A DNA stretch of 64,000 bases from Diadema setosum (lineage: Eukaryota > Echinodermata > Echinoidea > Diadematoida > Diadematidae), in the NCBI GenBank assembly GCA_033980235.1, contig CM067067.1, positions 15,310,401 to 15,374,400 of the forward strand, written 5' to 3'. Below, piece after piece: positions 44,745-59,627 of this stretch. Numbering within the stretch: the first letter of the stretch is position 1; every line of letters begins with the position of its first letter. A program made the position numbers and the translations under genes. The notes beneath the pieces are model-generated. The model was given only the letters and a program-made list of their open reading frames with translations. It ran no database searches and was not told the origin of the DNA.

Positions 44745-46408
44745 GCTCCTCTTTTTGTTCTGTTGCTTCTTTGGTGTTGTGTAGGCTTTTTGTTATGATG
44801 TGTTTTATTTCTTTGTTGTTAGTAGGATTTTTTTTACCTCTAACGACCACGGATTCACTTAGGCCTCATATGTGCCGACCTGCTCAATCACGGCCAACTT
44901 GTGGCGAGATGCAGTACGCACCTGCTACGAGAATTCCCCCCTGCCGCGCTCATATCCTCTGGCATGCGCATTGAAAGTGAACGTTCCACATGCATGCCAA
45001 AAAGCATGCCAAAAAAGAATAAAAGATAGTAGAATCTTTGACCGCTGTTATCCAGAAACCTCATTTGCAAATCGCTGTTAGTGAGTAAAGCCCGTCGCCT
45101 TCTTTTGATGGGAGGCAAAAGATCGATGTATAACGCCGTAATTCCTGCGCTATTCCCGCTACAATTTAGCTCTGGTATTTAGGTTCATCGGCCTGCTCAT
45201 TGCTTGCAAATTTGCCGAAGTACGCCAATGAATTTCTGTGCTATGGGATTAGAAGCAGTGGCTGCTGGAGGCCACAGGTTAAACGTAGATCGGAAGCGGC
45301 ACGGTTGTCTTGTCTGATTGCCCATGGAAAACCTTCAGTAAGTCATGAATTTCCCGTCACGTGACTATACTGTATAGTAAACTTATCACAACAGAACAAT
45401 GTCACTGTGTGGCTCGTGTAACGATTTTGTCTTTTTCAGAACAAAAATCTTTCCAGCACACATAGACGCATGGAATTTCTCAGATATTTTCCATGCAAAT
45501 CTATTATTGATTCTTTGTTGTTGTTGTTTGTTGTTGTTGTTATTTTTTTGACAGAGAGAGAGATAGAGAGGGGAGAGGGGATAGATTCACGCAAGATCTT
45601 TTTCATTTGGTGTAAGTTACGACTTTGTAATCACATTTTGATTTGAAAGTGGTTTTGGACATAGTATTTATCATTTAAAGGGTGACGCTATATACGACAT
45701 TTAATTCAGGCCGACGAAGTTCGATGAACTCGACAGTGCAGTGAACCCAACACTTGCTGATCTGTCCATGATATAAAGCCGTCTCATCTACAGGTGGTAA
45801 TAATGCATTCTAAACGCTTTGGGATTTTTTTATTTTTATTTTTTTTATTATTATTCTTCTTTTTTTTTTGGGGGGGGGGGTTAGTTTGTCTGCTTTTACT
45901 CTAAACTAAGCACATTATAAGAAAACAAAAGTGACGTTTTCGTCATCTAACAAAGTATAACAGTATATGAAACAACTGCATGGTTTCTGCGACAAATAAT
46001 ACATGAATACACGATGCGTGGATTACTTTTCAAAGCGGAAAAAAAAAGAAATTGAAAAAAAATATAGGGAAAGCAGAAATTTGCCTTAGTCATCTATGCA
46101 TATTTCCATAAGGTAAATGTGGGACGTTGCACGGGAGGTCACTGTTAGTAATGTTTGATACTTTGACCAAGCGGAAAAAAAGGAGAGCCCTTATTGTAAA
46201 TAAAGATTGCAAATGCATAAGTGATACTGGTAAAGACAAGTGTATGAAATAGAGAAAATATTTAGGCGGAGAAAGTGTGAGGACTTATTGATGCTATAGA
46301 ACCGGGTTATCTGTTTTTAAAAGTAACCAACCTATTTGCGTGTAACTTTGTTCTTTTTCTTGTCCCTCTTGTAACAGTAGCACATACAGTTAGTTATACA
46401 TCTTGTAA
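44745..46408. other. Unassigned non-coding DNA
   Basis: Has T/G homopolymers near 45860-45881, a GTT run near 45520 and a GA run near 45555. No gene or repeat family recognised. Confidence 0.45.
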
Positions 46409-46650
46409 AGGTGGGGGCGCTCTGGCATGGCGAATAAGATTCCCAACTCCCAATCGGAGGACACGAGTTCGATTCCCGCCCAGTGCTTACATCCTTGGAC
46501 AAGATGTTTTTACCCACCATGTCCTTCTCGATCCAGGTGTGCAAATGGGTACCTGGCAACGCTAGGGTAATAATGGCAGGGCCCTCTGGTAGAGCAGTGG
46601 CAACAATGAAGAGGCTACCCTGGATAAAGAAAACCTGATTATGTTGTTAT
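46409..46650 (+). mobile_element. tRNA-derived SINE with TTA tail
   Basis: The head has TGGCATGGCGA (46423-46433, box A-like) and GAGTTCGATTCCC (46465-46477, box B). The body contains the phrase CAGGTGTGCAAATGGGTACC (46534-46553), which resembles a central motif I remember from several marine invertebrate SINEs. The 3' end runs into TTGTTATTATTATT. A different family from the SINE at 19653-19947. Confidence 0.7.
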
Positions 46651-46733
46651 TATTATTTTTATTTTCATTATTAGTATTATAATTATTATGATGATAACAA
46701 TAATGTATAGTAATAATACTAATAATAATAATG

Positions 46734-46786
<53 letters not shown>

Positions 46787-46857
46787 TATTATTATTATAA
46801 TGATAATAATAATAACAGTAATAGTAGTAGTACTAATAGTAATAATAATAATAATAA

Positions 46858-46888
<31 letters not shown>

Positions 46889-46944
46889 GACTATTACTAT
46901 TACTATTACTATTACTATCATTATTATTATTATTATCATCATAA
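46644..46944. repeat. (TTA)n/(TAA)n array, about 300 bp
   Basis: Long trinucleotide array with strand switches (TTA, then AAT from about 46714, then TTA from about 46855) and short AGT/ACT interruptions. It directly follows the SINE tail. Open in several frames as poly-Asn, poly-Ile or poly-Tyr, which are artefacts. Confidence 0.9.
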
Positions 46945-49900
46945 AGGTGTGAAAGCTGTTCATAAATGAGTCAATCAAGCTCATGCAGTCCCTGATTCGA
47001 ACCAAGTCCAGGAAAGCTGTGTCTGCCGTGGTGGCTGCCCCTATTTCTTCGTGTACAATTTGTTTCTTTTATCATATTTTGTATGACAGTGATCTTCTAT
47101 GCAACTGAAATTGACTGCTCCCTTATCATGCTGCATCTCGATCTGTTTGTTTCGGCGATTATCTGTCTTTGTCTTGTCATCTTACCTGGAGAAAGATACA
47201 GAGACAAAACCGAGCCATATTAAAAACACACTTAAACAGTTGTCAGCTATAACTTAGAGATCAATAGCTACTGTATATCGCCTTAAAATAATCCACTTCT
47301 AAGAACCACGTTTGTCACCATTACGTTTTTGTGGGGGTTTTGTTTTCGATAGATGTCTATATACCGCAAATTGCAGATTCGCTTGCAACACAAATAAATG
47401 ACCTGCAAGCAATATGAAATCGATATTTATTTTCGCCAAAATCTGCCAATTACTTCTGCTAATCAGAATTTGGAGTGAAGGAAAGGAGGTATGATGGAAA
47501 GTCCAAGATACAAACGCTGAACTCTGTACCAGCGGATGATGGTGTTATGTTTCTGCGAAATGCTTTCTGTAGTTCACCCAGTTGTAGGCATTGAATAGGA
47601 TTCCACCGCATGAGAAGATTGAGAAGAAAAAGAAGGCAAATAAAGAGAAAGGAATAAACAGGAAAAGAGTAAAACCACAGAGGAAAGAGGTGAGAGAAAG
47701 TAAAATTTGAGAAGAGAAGGCAAGCGAGAGAGAGAGAAGAGAGAATGAAAATATGACGGCTTCTGTAGCAGCAGTACATACCTTTCCTTTCGTCCTCTCA
47801 CTCTTTCCACCCCCTTCCTCTCCCCCTCTCCCCCCCCCCCCCCATCCCTCTGCTGTTGTCACTCTCGCTACCTCTTACCACGCCCATTTCTTTTAATGCT
47901 GACGAAGAAAACACTGCGGAATGGCGAAGAGAAGAGTGTTTGAAGATTCTCCTCTCTCACTCGAGGTGAAAGATATTCGTCCTTGCGGTGAGATATCGAT
48001 ACCGTGTGGTTTGGAACGCGGGCATGAGACGCTACCGCATTTATTTGATTAGAGTCAGTCTTTATCTTTCTGACAGTTTGTCTGTCTGTCATTCATTCAT
48101 TCTTTCTTTCTTTCTTTTTCTCTCTTCCCCTCTGCATCTTCTATCCTTTTAGGAAACGTGTGATGCACTCTTTCCTTTCTTTCTGTAGGGATGTATTACC
48201 ATATCGAATAACGAGAAATATAAAGCCACTGGCCTTTTTGTCTGACAAGTTCAGATGCAAATTAAAGTATCTTTGCGTATTTATCTCACTTCTATCTCAT
48301 CTCAATTCTCCCTGTACTTATATTATGAAGACTAAACTTTCAATGTGCTGGGTGTTCATGACAAAACTGCTAACTTTTGTGTACCCATTAAACTCAATAC
48401 TTAGAATTTACAGCATAAAATTGATACGGTACATTTCATTTCGCGCGAGAATGTACAGATTTATAGGACGCTTCGTGATTTTCCGTTCCACTGCATTTAA
48501 TGTCTTTGAAGAATTCTTGCAAGTCTTCACTTGGTTACAGCCAACCATTTTAAAGCATGATATTCTGATCGAATAACCAAGTAACATTATACATGCATTG
48601 AACAATGAAATCATACCTACATTCCAGAACTCACCGTACAAATATGACTTGCAGCACCTCCTACAGCTACACATAATTATGGTCTTTAAGATGTTTAGTG
48701 AATCTTTCCCGAGGTTAGTCTGTCTTTTCAAGCAATTACATGTATTTTGATCGTTGTGTGCCCCTCGTTACATTCAATAATGTCGTTTTTTTCATGTGCA
48801 TTTTCGTAAATTGCAGAATACATTTAGCAACTTTGTAGTCTATAGTCTATAGTCGATTTGTACATGCATATGTATATATATATATATTGCTATTTACAAA
48901 GATAGATGAATCGTGATTACTGTAGAATTTGTAGTCCACGAATATTTATATTGATATCTGACAGAATTGTAATGATTTTTGATTAACAGTCTTGAACTCG
49001 TCACTTATCTGAATTGAATAATACGCAGGGGCCGATATAGAACCGCCAATGACCGTCGTCCTCAGATAAACCTCGGGAATTGCGAATCAGAATAGTACAA
49101 TTTTTATGTCATTTTTTTTTTCCTTTCATTTACATGTCCAAGGGGATGACATATAAACTTGAAGCTACTTGAAATATGTTTACCAAGTCAAGTTCTGTAA
49201 GCACACAAAATTTGGGCACATTTTGGACACAATGTACCTGAAACAAAGGGGAATTGCGTATGTGCGCATGTGAGTTATCTGGGTATTTTTTTCTTTTTGA
49301 ATAATCAGTGTCATGTTTTCCTTGAGTTGCCCAAGTCAGCATGTTCGTGCTTGAGAATGCATTCCACATCTCGTATCCTTATGGAATATGCACTTTGGAA
49401 TACTCTTTTGGAATAAGCAAAAATGGGAGGCTCAGTAAAGTTTTCTCTTCTTTTTTTTTTTTTTTTTTTTGGGGGGGGGAGGGGATTATGATTGCACTAG
49501 GCACGCTCGCAGACTTCTAACTTTTACACAATCACCGCTCTCAGATTCCGAACTTTTCCACGATCACGTTACTTTGTTATTGGTCTAGGATGGGCGAAAA
49601 TCAATGGATATTTTTACTATTTGTATTAGGAATTGAATCCAGCGAAAAAAAAAAAAAAACACGTCTTTTTCTTGAAGTTTTGCGCCGACGTACGCCAATG
49701 TGGGAGATTTTTGAAATGCTCAGAATTGTCTGAAGCGGTTTAACAATTTATCCAGAGTTGTTTGAGTGTTTTAAAAATTTGACGAGCGCGTACGCACACA
49801 TACGGCCATGCGCACTGTTTTTGTTTTGTTTTGTTTTGTTTTACAAAAAATGAGATTGACTGTTGACCTGAAGTTAATTCCTATCAAAAAAAAAAAAATG

Positions 49901-52900
49901 ATTAGAAATCGGTTTTTGGTTTAATACGAGGACATGATCAAGAACTTGTCTCCATCGGGATAGGAAAAAAAAAAACAACAACAACAACCCAAAATGACGT
50001 CTAACCGTTATGCTGTCATAAGAAATGATCGTCGATAATTCTATGTCAATCATTCTTGTCATTTTTGAGATAATCGACATAGAAATTTTTAAGAAAGATG
50101 GACAAAAGAAGAAAAAAAAATCTGACAATTTCAATAGGTAATAATAGCGTGTCATCATGAACGATGAATAAGCTTTTTCGTGTCATTCATCAAAGCCAAT
50201 TGAGGACTGCTAATGGACCAAACCTCAATCTCACGATCTTTCTCCATGAGTATTGGATGATTTCTTTCTTTTTTTTTTTTCTGTACATGTTCGCCCGTCG
50301 AGTGTATTCCAAGCATTCCGCTTCTCGGCCAACATTGATCAATCGCTCTAATTACCGCCGTCCCGGGTCACGTTTCATATTTTTGTCCGAGGGCAATATT
50401 GGCGAGAGTGTCCGCCAGACAATAACGGAAGCGAGACCCACGTCGACCAGTCAATAACCAGCATGGACGCAAACAGCATGAAAACAACTTTATTGTGCAG
50501 AGAGATAGAGATGGAGAAACATATAAGGAGAGAGAAAGAAATAGATAGATACAGGCACGTAGATGCAGAGATGTAGGTGAGACAATGATAGAGCAAGAAA
50601 ACAAAACTGGTAAAATAAGAAGAACATGTTTAGACGAAACATAAAGGAGAGTGTGAAAGAAATTCAAGAGATTGAAAGAGCTATCACATAGTAAATGAAT
50701 ATTACGATCTCTTATGTAAAGACGCACAAATATGAATAAGAGGCAAATGGCTGTAGGGAAAACAAAAATTCATAATAGAAAATTTACTAATGCATCCTCA
50801 AAATCTTTATATCTACAACGTAATATCTGTAGTGCGGTTTGTAGTATACTGTTATCACGTCTTGCTCTGCCAGAGCGATTCGCAGCCGAGGCCAACTTTG
50901 AAGATCACTGATCCAACACGCAATTGTGATATTGCAACTTAATTACTTCGCAATTTAGGTCCTTACGGATTCTTTCCCTCCGCTTTGAATACAATTAGAT
51001 TCGTTAGTTTACACTTCAAGAAACTTAGCACTCGGTAATGCTAAGAAAAAACTCTTTTTGAAGAAGGGAAAAATAAACACCGTGATGGAACGCAAATGTG
51101 CCTGGAGCTTTGACATTGCATGCCCATCAACCGTTTTGCTCTCTCTATACACTGGAAATAGACTCGTCTGGTGGCGTCCCGCATGTAATAGGACGATATT
51201 GAAGCACGCAGATTTATGACCTTCGTCGAAACACGCTTGTAACTACCCCGGTAAGTATACGTAAGCGCCCGCTTGCCACACGCAGGAAATTGAGGGGCAT
51301 TCACATTGATTTTAGGGTGCTAAACTGCTCTGACATAACGAAAAGAGGAAAAAAAACATGCACAAGAGGCGGATGGTTTCGCGCCCTTAGCTTAACTATG
51401 CATAAACTCTGTCTACACCTTCCTATCATTAGTCAAGATTCAAGGGCCAGCGGAATTAAAGCTTGACAGTTGATTAATGCGCCCCATAACACTGCGCAGC
51501 AACATACGGACAAGTCTTCATCGCGCTGCAATAAAATATGGCCACGACGCTGAACCCCTCACTAAACTCCGCGACGAGACATTCCCTCATTCCACGCCAC
51601 CTCTTCCCTATTCATTATTCAGTCATATTTCATCATATCCGTAAGCGCCTTCGCAAAAAATTTGAAGGCAAGTTAAACTAATAAATTCTAATCGACCTAT
51701 GCTGTTGTTGTTTAGTTGATGTCTTCCTGGATTCACCAATGTGTCTCGTTGTGACGAGTTTCCCACTCGTTGAATTTGACACATGAGCGGCAGGGCGAGA
51801 TTGCGTGGCGCGTGAAAAATTCCTCCCAATTTTTTTTTTTTTTTTTTTTGGCTGGTTATGATACATCGTAAAGTATGATTCACAGTTTAGAGTCATCCCT
51901 CACCTTCCCTCCCCCTTCCCAAGTAAGGTGTTTTGTGCTGCGATTTACGGAACATGCTCGAAGGAGGCTCAGCGAGATTATCCTTTAGATTTTATGGCAT
52001 GATACATTGTCGTATACAGAGACCACTTGAGTTTCTGAACTCTTTCAGCGAGATTCTTATGCTTCATCCGCGTTGACAGGGTAGCTTCTCAGGATGACGG
52101 AGAGCATCAGTCTTTCTTGGAACCAAATTCATAACATAGAACACATGATACAATACAAACACGCGCGAGCACGCACAAACACATAGTAAAACACACTCAC
52201 ACGTATACACATTCACGTGCATTTCTTTTCTTTCCTTCAGGAATGACACATTTTACGGATTCTAGCATTTTTCGTAATAAATTTTGTGTCCATAACAGAT
52301 TAAAATGTAGTAGTATACCTCACACCCGACCTCACAGCATGAGCATACACTGGGCAATACCAGCTTTCGGAATTCGGACCCTATTACTACTCCGTACCTC
52401 TCCAGAACTTTGGGAGTAACTCTTCGTTCTGTTTGTCTGTTGCAACTAATATCTATAGCTTTCGCATTTAAGCTTCAATTGCGGATATGTTATTTTTTAA
52501 ATTCAGTTCGAGAGGTTATTGGGAGATCATCAAGGCAGGTTATTGGGAGATTATTCAAGACTAATATTGGCCACTTTGACACAGGTTTAGGATCTACTGG
52601 CTCGCAACTTCCTGAATGTCCCACTATCTTTGACGAACTTGTTCAACTAAAAAAAAAAAAAAAAAAGGAAAAAAGGCAGGGCATGCGTTGGTCTTCGCCT
52701 TTAGCGAGAAATCATTATTTTGAAAAGCATATCTTTTAAACGATGCTATCTTTTGCATATCCTTGATACCTACGCAATCAATAAGCAGTGTCTAGCTTGC
52801 GCATACACCGCAAATTTTGATGTTACCTATGTTTTTTTTTTCCTTAGATGACTTTACTGAAACTATTTTCATCTCACGTTGACCTATGACGTTGGACTAT

Positions 52901-55900
52901 GGCGAGCATTTTATCATGTTTGTAACCAGAAGATAGTGGAAACCTACGCAATTTAACATTTCAGAAGTATGAAAACGCGCATAGATTGTTTTATGAGCTT
53001 AAATGTGGGATAATCCGAAGAGATCTGCGGCGTTATAGGATTATTGGGATAAACGTTAAGAGGGGGAAATGTCCCTTTCACTTAATCCGTTAAGTATTGT
53101 ATACTTGCGGCGCCCACAAGGATATATCCAATAATAGAGCAACACCTATCAGTAGGCACAATTAAAACAATGCTTAATACATTCTTATTCGACAAGGGGA
53201 TTTGTTCTTGATTTCAAGGGGGAAAAATTCTCAAAAAGCATCAACTTCAGCTGTCTTATGAGAACGCTAAGAAAAGAATACACTTTGTTTAGGATTCAAA
53301 CATGCTGACGCTTGATGAGAAACCATTGGAAAAAGCACATGCTGATTAGGTCATCCGTAAGTGTTAATGAATGAGCAAATGAAATGAATAAATCATATTA
53401 TTTCGTGATTAAAGCTATATTGGAGTGTGTGGGGGTTTTTTGTCTTCGTACGCTCAAATGAAATGCTGGTGATGAACGAGAGCGACATCACTGTCAAATC
53501 AGTAAGACTACTATATGTATGCTACGTATTGAGTGTGTGTGTATGTGTGTGTGTGTGTGTGTATACGTGTGTGTATACGTGTGTGTATTCGCTTGTATGC
53601 GAGTGTATCGTACTTACAGACCATATTGAATATATCAGCTTATACTTTATAGGTAATATGCGCAGTTTGCCGATAAAATGAGACACGTATTGTGGGTCTA
53701 TTCCACATGATGCTACTGAATAGATATGATAGCGACACTGGTTTATTGGCGAATATCGGAGAAGAGGAAATATTGATCACTGACCTAATTTACTCCATCG
53801 GCAACCAAATCACGCTTTCGACTTGGCTGGCAATCTCGTATATTCATTTGAGAGTGGAATAGCGAAAGATAAAGGTTTGGTCTTTGCGTTGTTTTCGTTG
53901 TGTTTTAATGCTGGATGTGAAATGCACTATAAAGCTTGGATTCTCTTATGATGAACATTCCCACTCTGCCCACTTGGAGGCGAGTGCCGAAAAAAACCTC
54001 ATAAATTCTCGACGAGAATAAACGAATGTCTTTCGGCCGCTCCTTTGGGCACGAGGGGATGAATTGATTGCACTGATCGCATCAACACATCTTTCCCCGC
54101 GCTTCATTTGTTGTCTCGGCACCGCAGCTCGTGTACTCCGCTGGATTTCAGCTCTCAAGAGATGTATTTCCGGGCACAGTCTGCCTCCGTGGCTTTCAAG
54201 TACAAAACGACCAAATGTTGCGCGCTTTCCTCGTGTGCAGATGGATTAGTGTTTATATCTTGTATCAATGTTTAACCACAACATGCATACCCATAAGGGG
54301 AATTCTGGCCATTAATTTCTGGTACGTCGACTATTAACGGGAGAGGAAGAAAAGAATACGTTTATATTTTCGCACTCAAGTAGGTTCTCTTAACTCCACA
54401 AGGAGGGGAAATATTGAAATACAATATTTTAAACATTTAATATGACATTTAATAGTAGAAATCACATCTGTATACCCTATAAAAGTTCTCACGTATTTAA
54501 CGTGAGAGGTGCTGATATTAAATTTTGTGTCCATTTCAGAGAGCCACATTAAAATGCGTTGATGGGTAATTCGTGATTCGCTGCAATCATGCGCTGCTAA
54601 AAAAATAAAAAAAAAAAAAAAAAGTGCGGTAGGAATACAATTCTGCCATTAGATGAAGCCACATTCGATTTCCCTCAAGATAACAAGCAGTGCTCATCTT
54701 CCTTGATTGTCTCATGTCGCGCCTTGCTCGGATTTCTTGCGGTTAGTTAAAGGAAAATGATAAAACCTTGCAGCCCCCACGTCTTTCCCTTTTACTGTGA
54801 AATGAAAGCGTTGTCAGGATAATCGAGAGTGAACGCAATGCATTTAGCCCAATTCTGTCTCGAGTCATTCCAGACGCTGATGGAGATGAGAGGCAATTAT
54901 GTCCTCATCATTCTGTCCAACATGATCGCCCGTTTTCAAACTTATGTCGTCTTCAGGATGTTGGCACGGGGTATATGTGTGTACCATTCCGGGGGGGGGG
55001 GGGAGGGGGGGGGGGGGCTAGGGGGGCATTAAAAGACTGCACGTCGAGGTTTATCGTTATCACCACGTTCTATTGTTAGAAGTGAAATGGATTGAACATT
55101 ATATAGTAGTTCCAGTCCCTTTTAAATGAAGTTTACTTGTTGAAAGCTTGTTGATAGAACATTCTCCGCATGATGAGGATCTAACAATATATCTATAAAA
55201 CATAATCAGAGTCTGACTATATTCCAGCGCGCCCCATACGGTTCGTATTATCTGCTCGCTAATAGGACTTTCCACGTGAGGCGATATATATATGTTTGAT
55301 GCATGAAACAGGGGCAGCAAATGACAGCGTCTGCGATCTACGTTTACATGACGTATGCAATGCAGTACGCTTCTGACGCTGCACATCTGGTCAGGGTTGA
55401 CTAAAGAATACATGTAATAAAACTGCACTGAACTGAACTGACGTAAACCGAGAAGACAATGAAAGTGAACTTCACTTTTACGCATTGGTCTTCGTGGGAG
55501 ATCAATGTGAAATACCTTTTATGCATGAAGCTGTTTTGTTCCTTTTGACAGCAAACAAAAATATGCAAATGGAAATGTTCTGCTGCTTGAGAAGCTTGTC
55601 CTTGGATAAATTAAATGGTCAAATTTCTGTCGCTATTACACCAAGTATGTAAATCATTCCAATTTGACTTCTGAGCCATATTTTGTACACATCATTTTGC
55701 AGAAAAGAAGATAACATAAGGCGACATTTGAATGTGGCTGGGAAAATGATGTATTAATGATGGTGCGCAATATCATCTCGGAGGGGTAGAAGAGGAAGGA
55801 GGAGGAGAAGATGAAGATGAAAAGGAAGGAGGAGTGGAAGAAGGTTATCAAGAAGAAGAGGAAAAGAAGAAGGAGAGAAGAGGATGGATGATAAGGAGGA

Positions 55901-58900
55901 GAAGAAGGTACAGGTTTCACTTTGGTTCAGCAATGGTCACGATGGTGCTTGATGCTTTATAATCATGCCAACTCTGCCCGTAAGTCATCAAGCATGGATA
56001 GTGCTGATGATGACGGCAATAATGATGATGATGACGACTCTGCTACTGATGATGACTAGGATATGATAATGATCATGATATCAATATAATCAAGGAAAAT
56101 CATTTTTCTGAGAGTGATAACAATTAAAGCGATGTGGAAAATAACTCTATAGTGCATCAAGAAAATTTTCGGCTTACAAAACAAAAATTAATCACTCAAA
56201 ATATCTCACTCCTTCAGGCTTTCTCTAATTCTGTTGAATTCAGGCACTGTATAGCGTGTTTTAATTATTTTAGTCGGTGAAGGATAATTTATGTTCGTCT
56301 GTTTGTTGTTGTTGTTTTACATAGACCTTCTACTTGTATATTCCAGATGGTGAACAAATCAAAGGTCACCTTCAAATGCGAAACGTCGCGTTACAATAAT
56401 TTTCGTTTCTGTTTTGCTTCATACTGTCCTTCATTCAACAGGAAGTCTCATATCAGTGATAATGACACGGTCCGAGGGGACATACTTCCGGCTACTAGTA
56501 CTTTCGGGGTCGACCATGAGTTCATTGGCACGTGGCATGCAAAGCCGTGTAGGAATAAAACGAACCCACATAGCCTTTTACCTTGCATTATTCAAGCTAC
56601 ATACACATGCAGTTATGTTGTCTATTGTTTATGAAGGACTTGTTTGTCTTGCACTGGCCGGGGAAGGTATAATGTTCGTGTAATAAGGAGGTGATGTGGG
56701 ACAGACGCATACAAGACGCGGAAAAGTTTTGACGTCCATCATAACATATTTATTTATAAGACAAAACTGAACTGAACTGAACTGAACTATTGGTCACTGG
56801 AAATTAGATTACACTACTGACGTTTCCACTTCCCTTACTACCCTAGTGAAGCTTACTACCCGATATTCTTTTATAAACTGTATTACAAGGACGTTCATTA
56901 TGACTTCATTGGAAGCAGGGTTCGTGCATACTAACCAAAGAAGAGCAAATTCATATCAGAATTTTAAAAAAGAAAAAAAAAACACTAATGGAGTTAATTG
57001 ACAAACGCCCTCGTACAGTGCCTTGTTTCTTTTCATTACAGTATAATTTCAATAACGGCTGGTTTTGAGCAAAAAGCAAGCCTTTCAAATAAGCCCGTCT
57101 CCTTTGTCTCGGTGAATGAAAAAAAAAAAGCCAAGTTATTGTAACACGTTGTGCGCATTAATACGTGATGACATACGGATGTGTTTGGCCATTCCTGCGG
57201 CACGATTGATGAGGGTCCGCTTTCCAAACAAGACCTGCTGTCATTTTTCAAAGGGCAGTGGCATTTAAAAGCTGGCTGCGTCGCAAAAACATGAGAGGCA
57301 CACCACACAATATCAGCTAATATAACACGGCAGGCATCGTGATGTTGCCAGCTGGGGATGAAACATTGGATTTTAGCTGCAAGATGTCTTCGAAGCCGTT
57401 TACCTTTTAAAATGATATTACAATTTGTTTGTCTGATAACATTATTTGTTCCACTGTCATATTGGCGCTAGTATAGCCCGTTGATCAAATTGGTGGACAA
57501 ATGCGCGATGACAAAATCCTAGATTTGACATTACGAAAAAAAAAAAAACATATCTGCCTTGTGTCTCCTGCGTTCTGGGATGCTATACGTAGCTCTCAGA
57601 TGTAGGTCTTACACCGTGTTATGATAATATCAGACTTGATAACAAAAAAAAAAATCGTTATTTGTTAAATGAGCATACAGTTGCAAAATAAATGCTAGAA
57701 ATGTCAATGATAGTGATTGTTGGTGTAGCAGTTTCTATTTAGTTGTCCACGTATGGCAAGTATACAATATTTCTATTTCTTTTTCTCCTAACTTCATTTC
57801 ATTTTTATTTCGTTTACGTTTTGTTCTACGGGAAGTCAGAATGACATAGGATTCTGGAATAACTTTATTACTCGTCAGAGTACGCTCACTACATCATATT
57901 ATTCGGCACACGTTGTCACATGTCACTGCATTTAATAGGATATCATGTCGACTGACGCTCACTATCAAGAACACATAAACACACATAGGGCTATTATTTT
58001 TTTTTTTCGCATCCCAGGTGCGGTGAACTTATCATGCGAAGAAAATAGCAAAAAAAAAAAATCGATTTAGACCTTTACTCTAAAGTACCTTGTGCCCTAC
58101 ACGAAAGTCTTACAGTAGCAAGCAGATTTGGCGGATAATCGAGTGGTATTACAGCGGGCGAACAATCCAAGTACGATGTCATCTCATATACTGTTCCTAA
58201 TTGATTTGTAAGCACTAAACTTTCGATAAAGGAAAAAGGAAAATCAAATTCCAATAAGACGAAAAAGAAAAAAAAAACACACTAAATTTTGGCTTATTGC
58301 AATACACCTAGGTTAAGAAGTAATAATACTGAGATATCATTGCATATTGATGCTGACAGTATATTGGATAGAATAAGACCTTCAAGATCTTTGCCATCAG
58401 CAGAAACCAGTTTTGATAAGATCATTGGGTAAATTCTTCATAAAAGGTATATTTGCGCTCAAAGTTCTCAAGTAACTGATGAAAACTGAAAGGAGTATTA
58501 GAATACATACAGCAATTTCATGCCACTCTCGAAAGGGCATCGCCCTGCAGATATATCACATGATTGCTTTGTCCTTGGGCATTTACCGGGAACTCTGCCA
58601 CTGACACTGAAAAGCCTTGATTAACCTACAGTTTGCTGCCGAAAGCACAAACAAACAAACACACACAAACAAACAAACAAACAAACAAACAAACAAACAA
58701 AACAAACCCAACGACATAAACAGAAAAACGACAATAACCTTCACAACAACTTACTAACAATCAAAATTAAATTGCAGACATCTGTCTAGATCTCATTCCG
58801 AGTGTACTTGGATATTAGTTATCTTTGTCAAGAATGATTTCTTACGATTTTACATTTATTTCGCGAGCATAGCTGGTGAATACGACGACGTGAATAACTA

Positions 58901-59266
58901 CCATTATTGGTTGTCATGATTACCATGCATGATTTCAACCTTAATTAATTAATAAAAAAAAAATCATCTTCATAAATTTCGTGAAAGAGTCACCATCAAG
59001 TTCATCGCAAAATAATTCTCTCATCATTATTCATGATGACATTATATGATTCACGCAGTATTTCCTTTGAGCCGTTATATTCATCGCTAAACATGTATAA
59101 CATCGCTCTTCAGACCTATATGTTCTTATATAAATCTATACTCGTATTTCGAATACGCCGCTTCTAACATCTCAGTCAGTGTTTGTCTCGCTCCCACTAT
59201 AATTATGCGGTACCCCCCCCCCCCCTCTCTCTCAATCACTGTGTTCTCCCTCTATATATATATATA
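46945..59266. other. Unassigned DNA, 12.3 kb
   Basis: No host exon could be supported. Seen: C16 near 47829-47844, TA tract near 48871-48887, T/G runs near 49450-49487, TTTTG units near 49817-49840, TG tract near 53530-53590, C/G runs near 54991-55018, GAA-rich tract 55790-55910, GAT-rich tract 56000-56080, short (TGAAC)n at 55425-55440 and 56766-56790, a LINE-like CATTTCATTTTTATTTCG tail near 57797, and an AAAC array. Frames of 60-140 codons here have no recognisable motif. Confidence 0.45.
58645..58703. repeat. (AAAC)n tetranucleotide array
   Basis: About 13 units, with an ACAC interruption early on. Confidence 0.9.
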
Positions 59267-59480
59267 CCGGGTGTCCCAAAAAAAGCGGAACGGTGGATTT
59301 CCAGTACTTTGCGTTTTAAAAGAGATACATTTTTTGACATTATTAGAAAGAGCATCTTCCGCAGAAGACAATTATACCAAAATCATGAAATTTGGTTCAG
59401 TACTTTTTATTCTACGCCAATTTCTGAAAATGCAGTCATTTTCAAATGTCGCCGGATTTTTGCGACTTATGAGATAATAA
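59267..59480 (+). mobile_element. Possible DNA transposon end (CCGGGTGTCCC)
   Basis: CCGGGTGTCCCAAAA starts right after a TA tract, as transposon termini inserted at TA often do, and I recall this terminus from invertebrate DNA elements. The matching inverted end (GGGACACCCGG) was not found nearby, so this would be a truncated copy. The following sequence has two overlapping short frames without known domains. Confidence 0.25.
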
Positions 59481-59581
59481 TTTGAGTGCAACACGCGATC
59501 CATACGGTGAATATTGTGTAAGCTCGGTGATCCATGTCAACAAAAGATACAGCTTTCACACTGGGCACGGGCCAGGAAAAA

Positions 59582-59582
<1 letters not shown>

Positions 59583-59621
<39 letters not shown>

Positions 59622-59627
59622 TATGGG
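59583..59627. repeat. (TA)n then (GT)n compound array
   Basis: About 18 TA units, followed by GT/GC alternation to 59650. Confidence 0.9.

Noticed and set aside
46409..46480. Genuine tRNA gene
   Set aside because: Box A and box B are present but acceptor and anticodon arms do not pair well, and the sequence continues into a SINE body and tail.
46562..47005. Poly-Ile, poly-Asn or poly-Tyr protein
   Set aside because: Frames arise from the TTA/TAA array in several phases on both strands.
48160..48731. Overlapping 138- and 107-codon frames on opposite strands
   Set aside because: Both are AT-rich with biased hydrophobic content and no family signature; likely chance.
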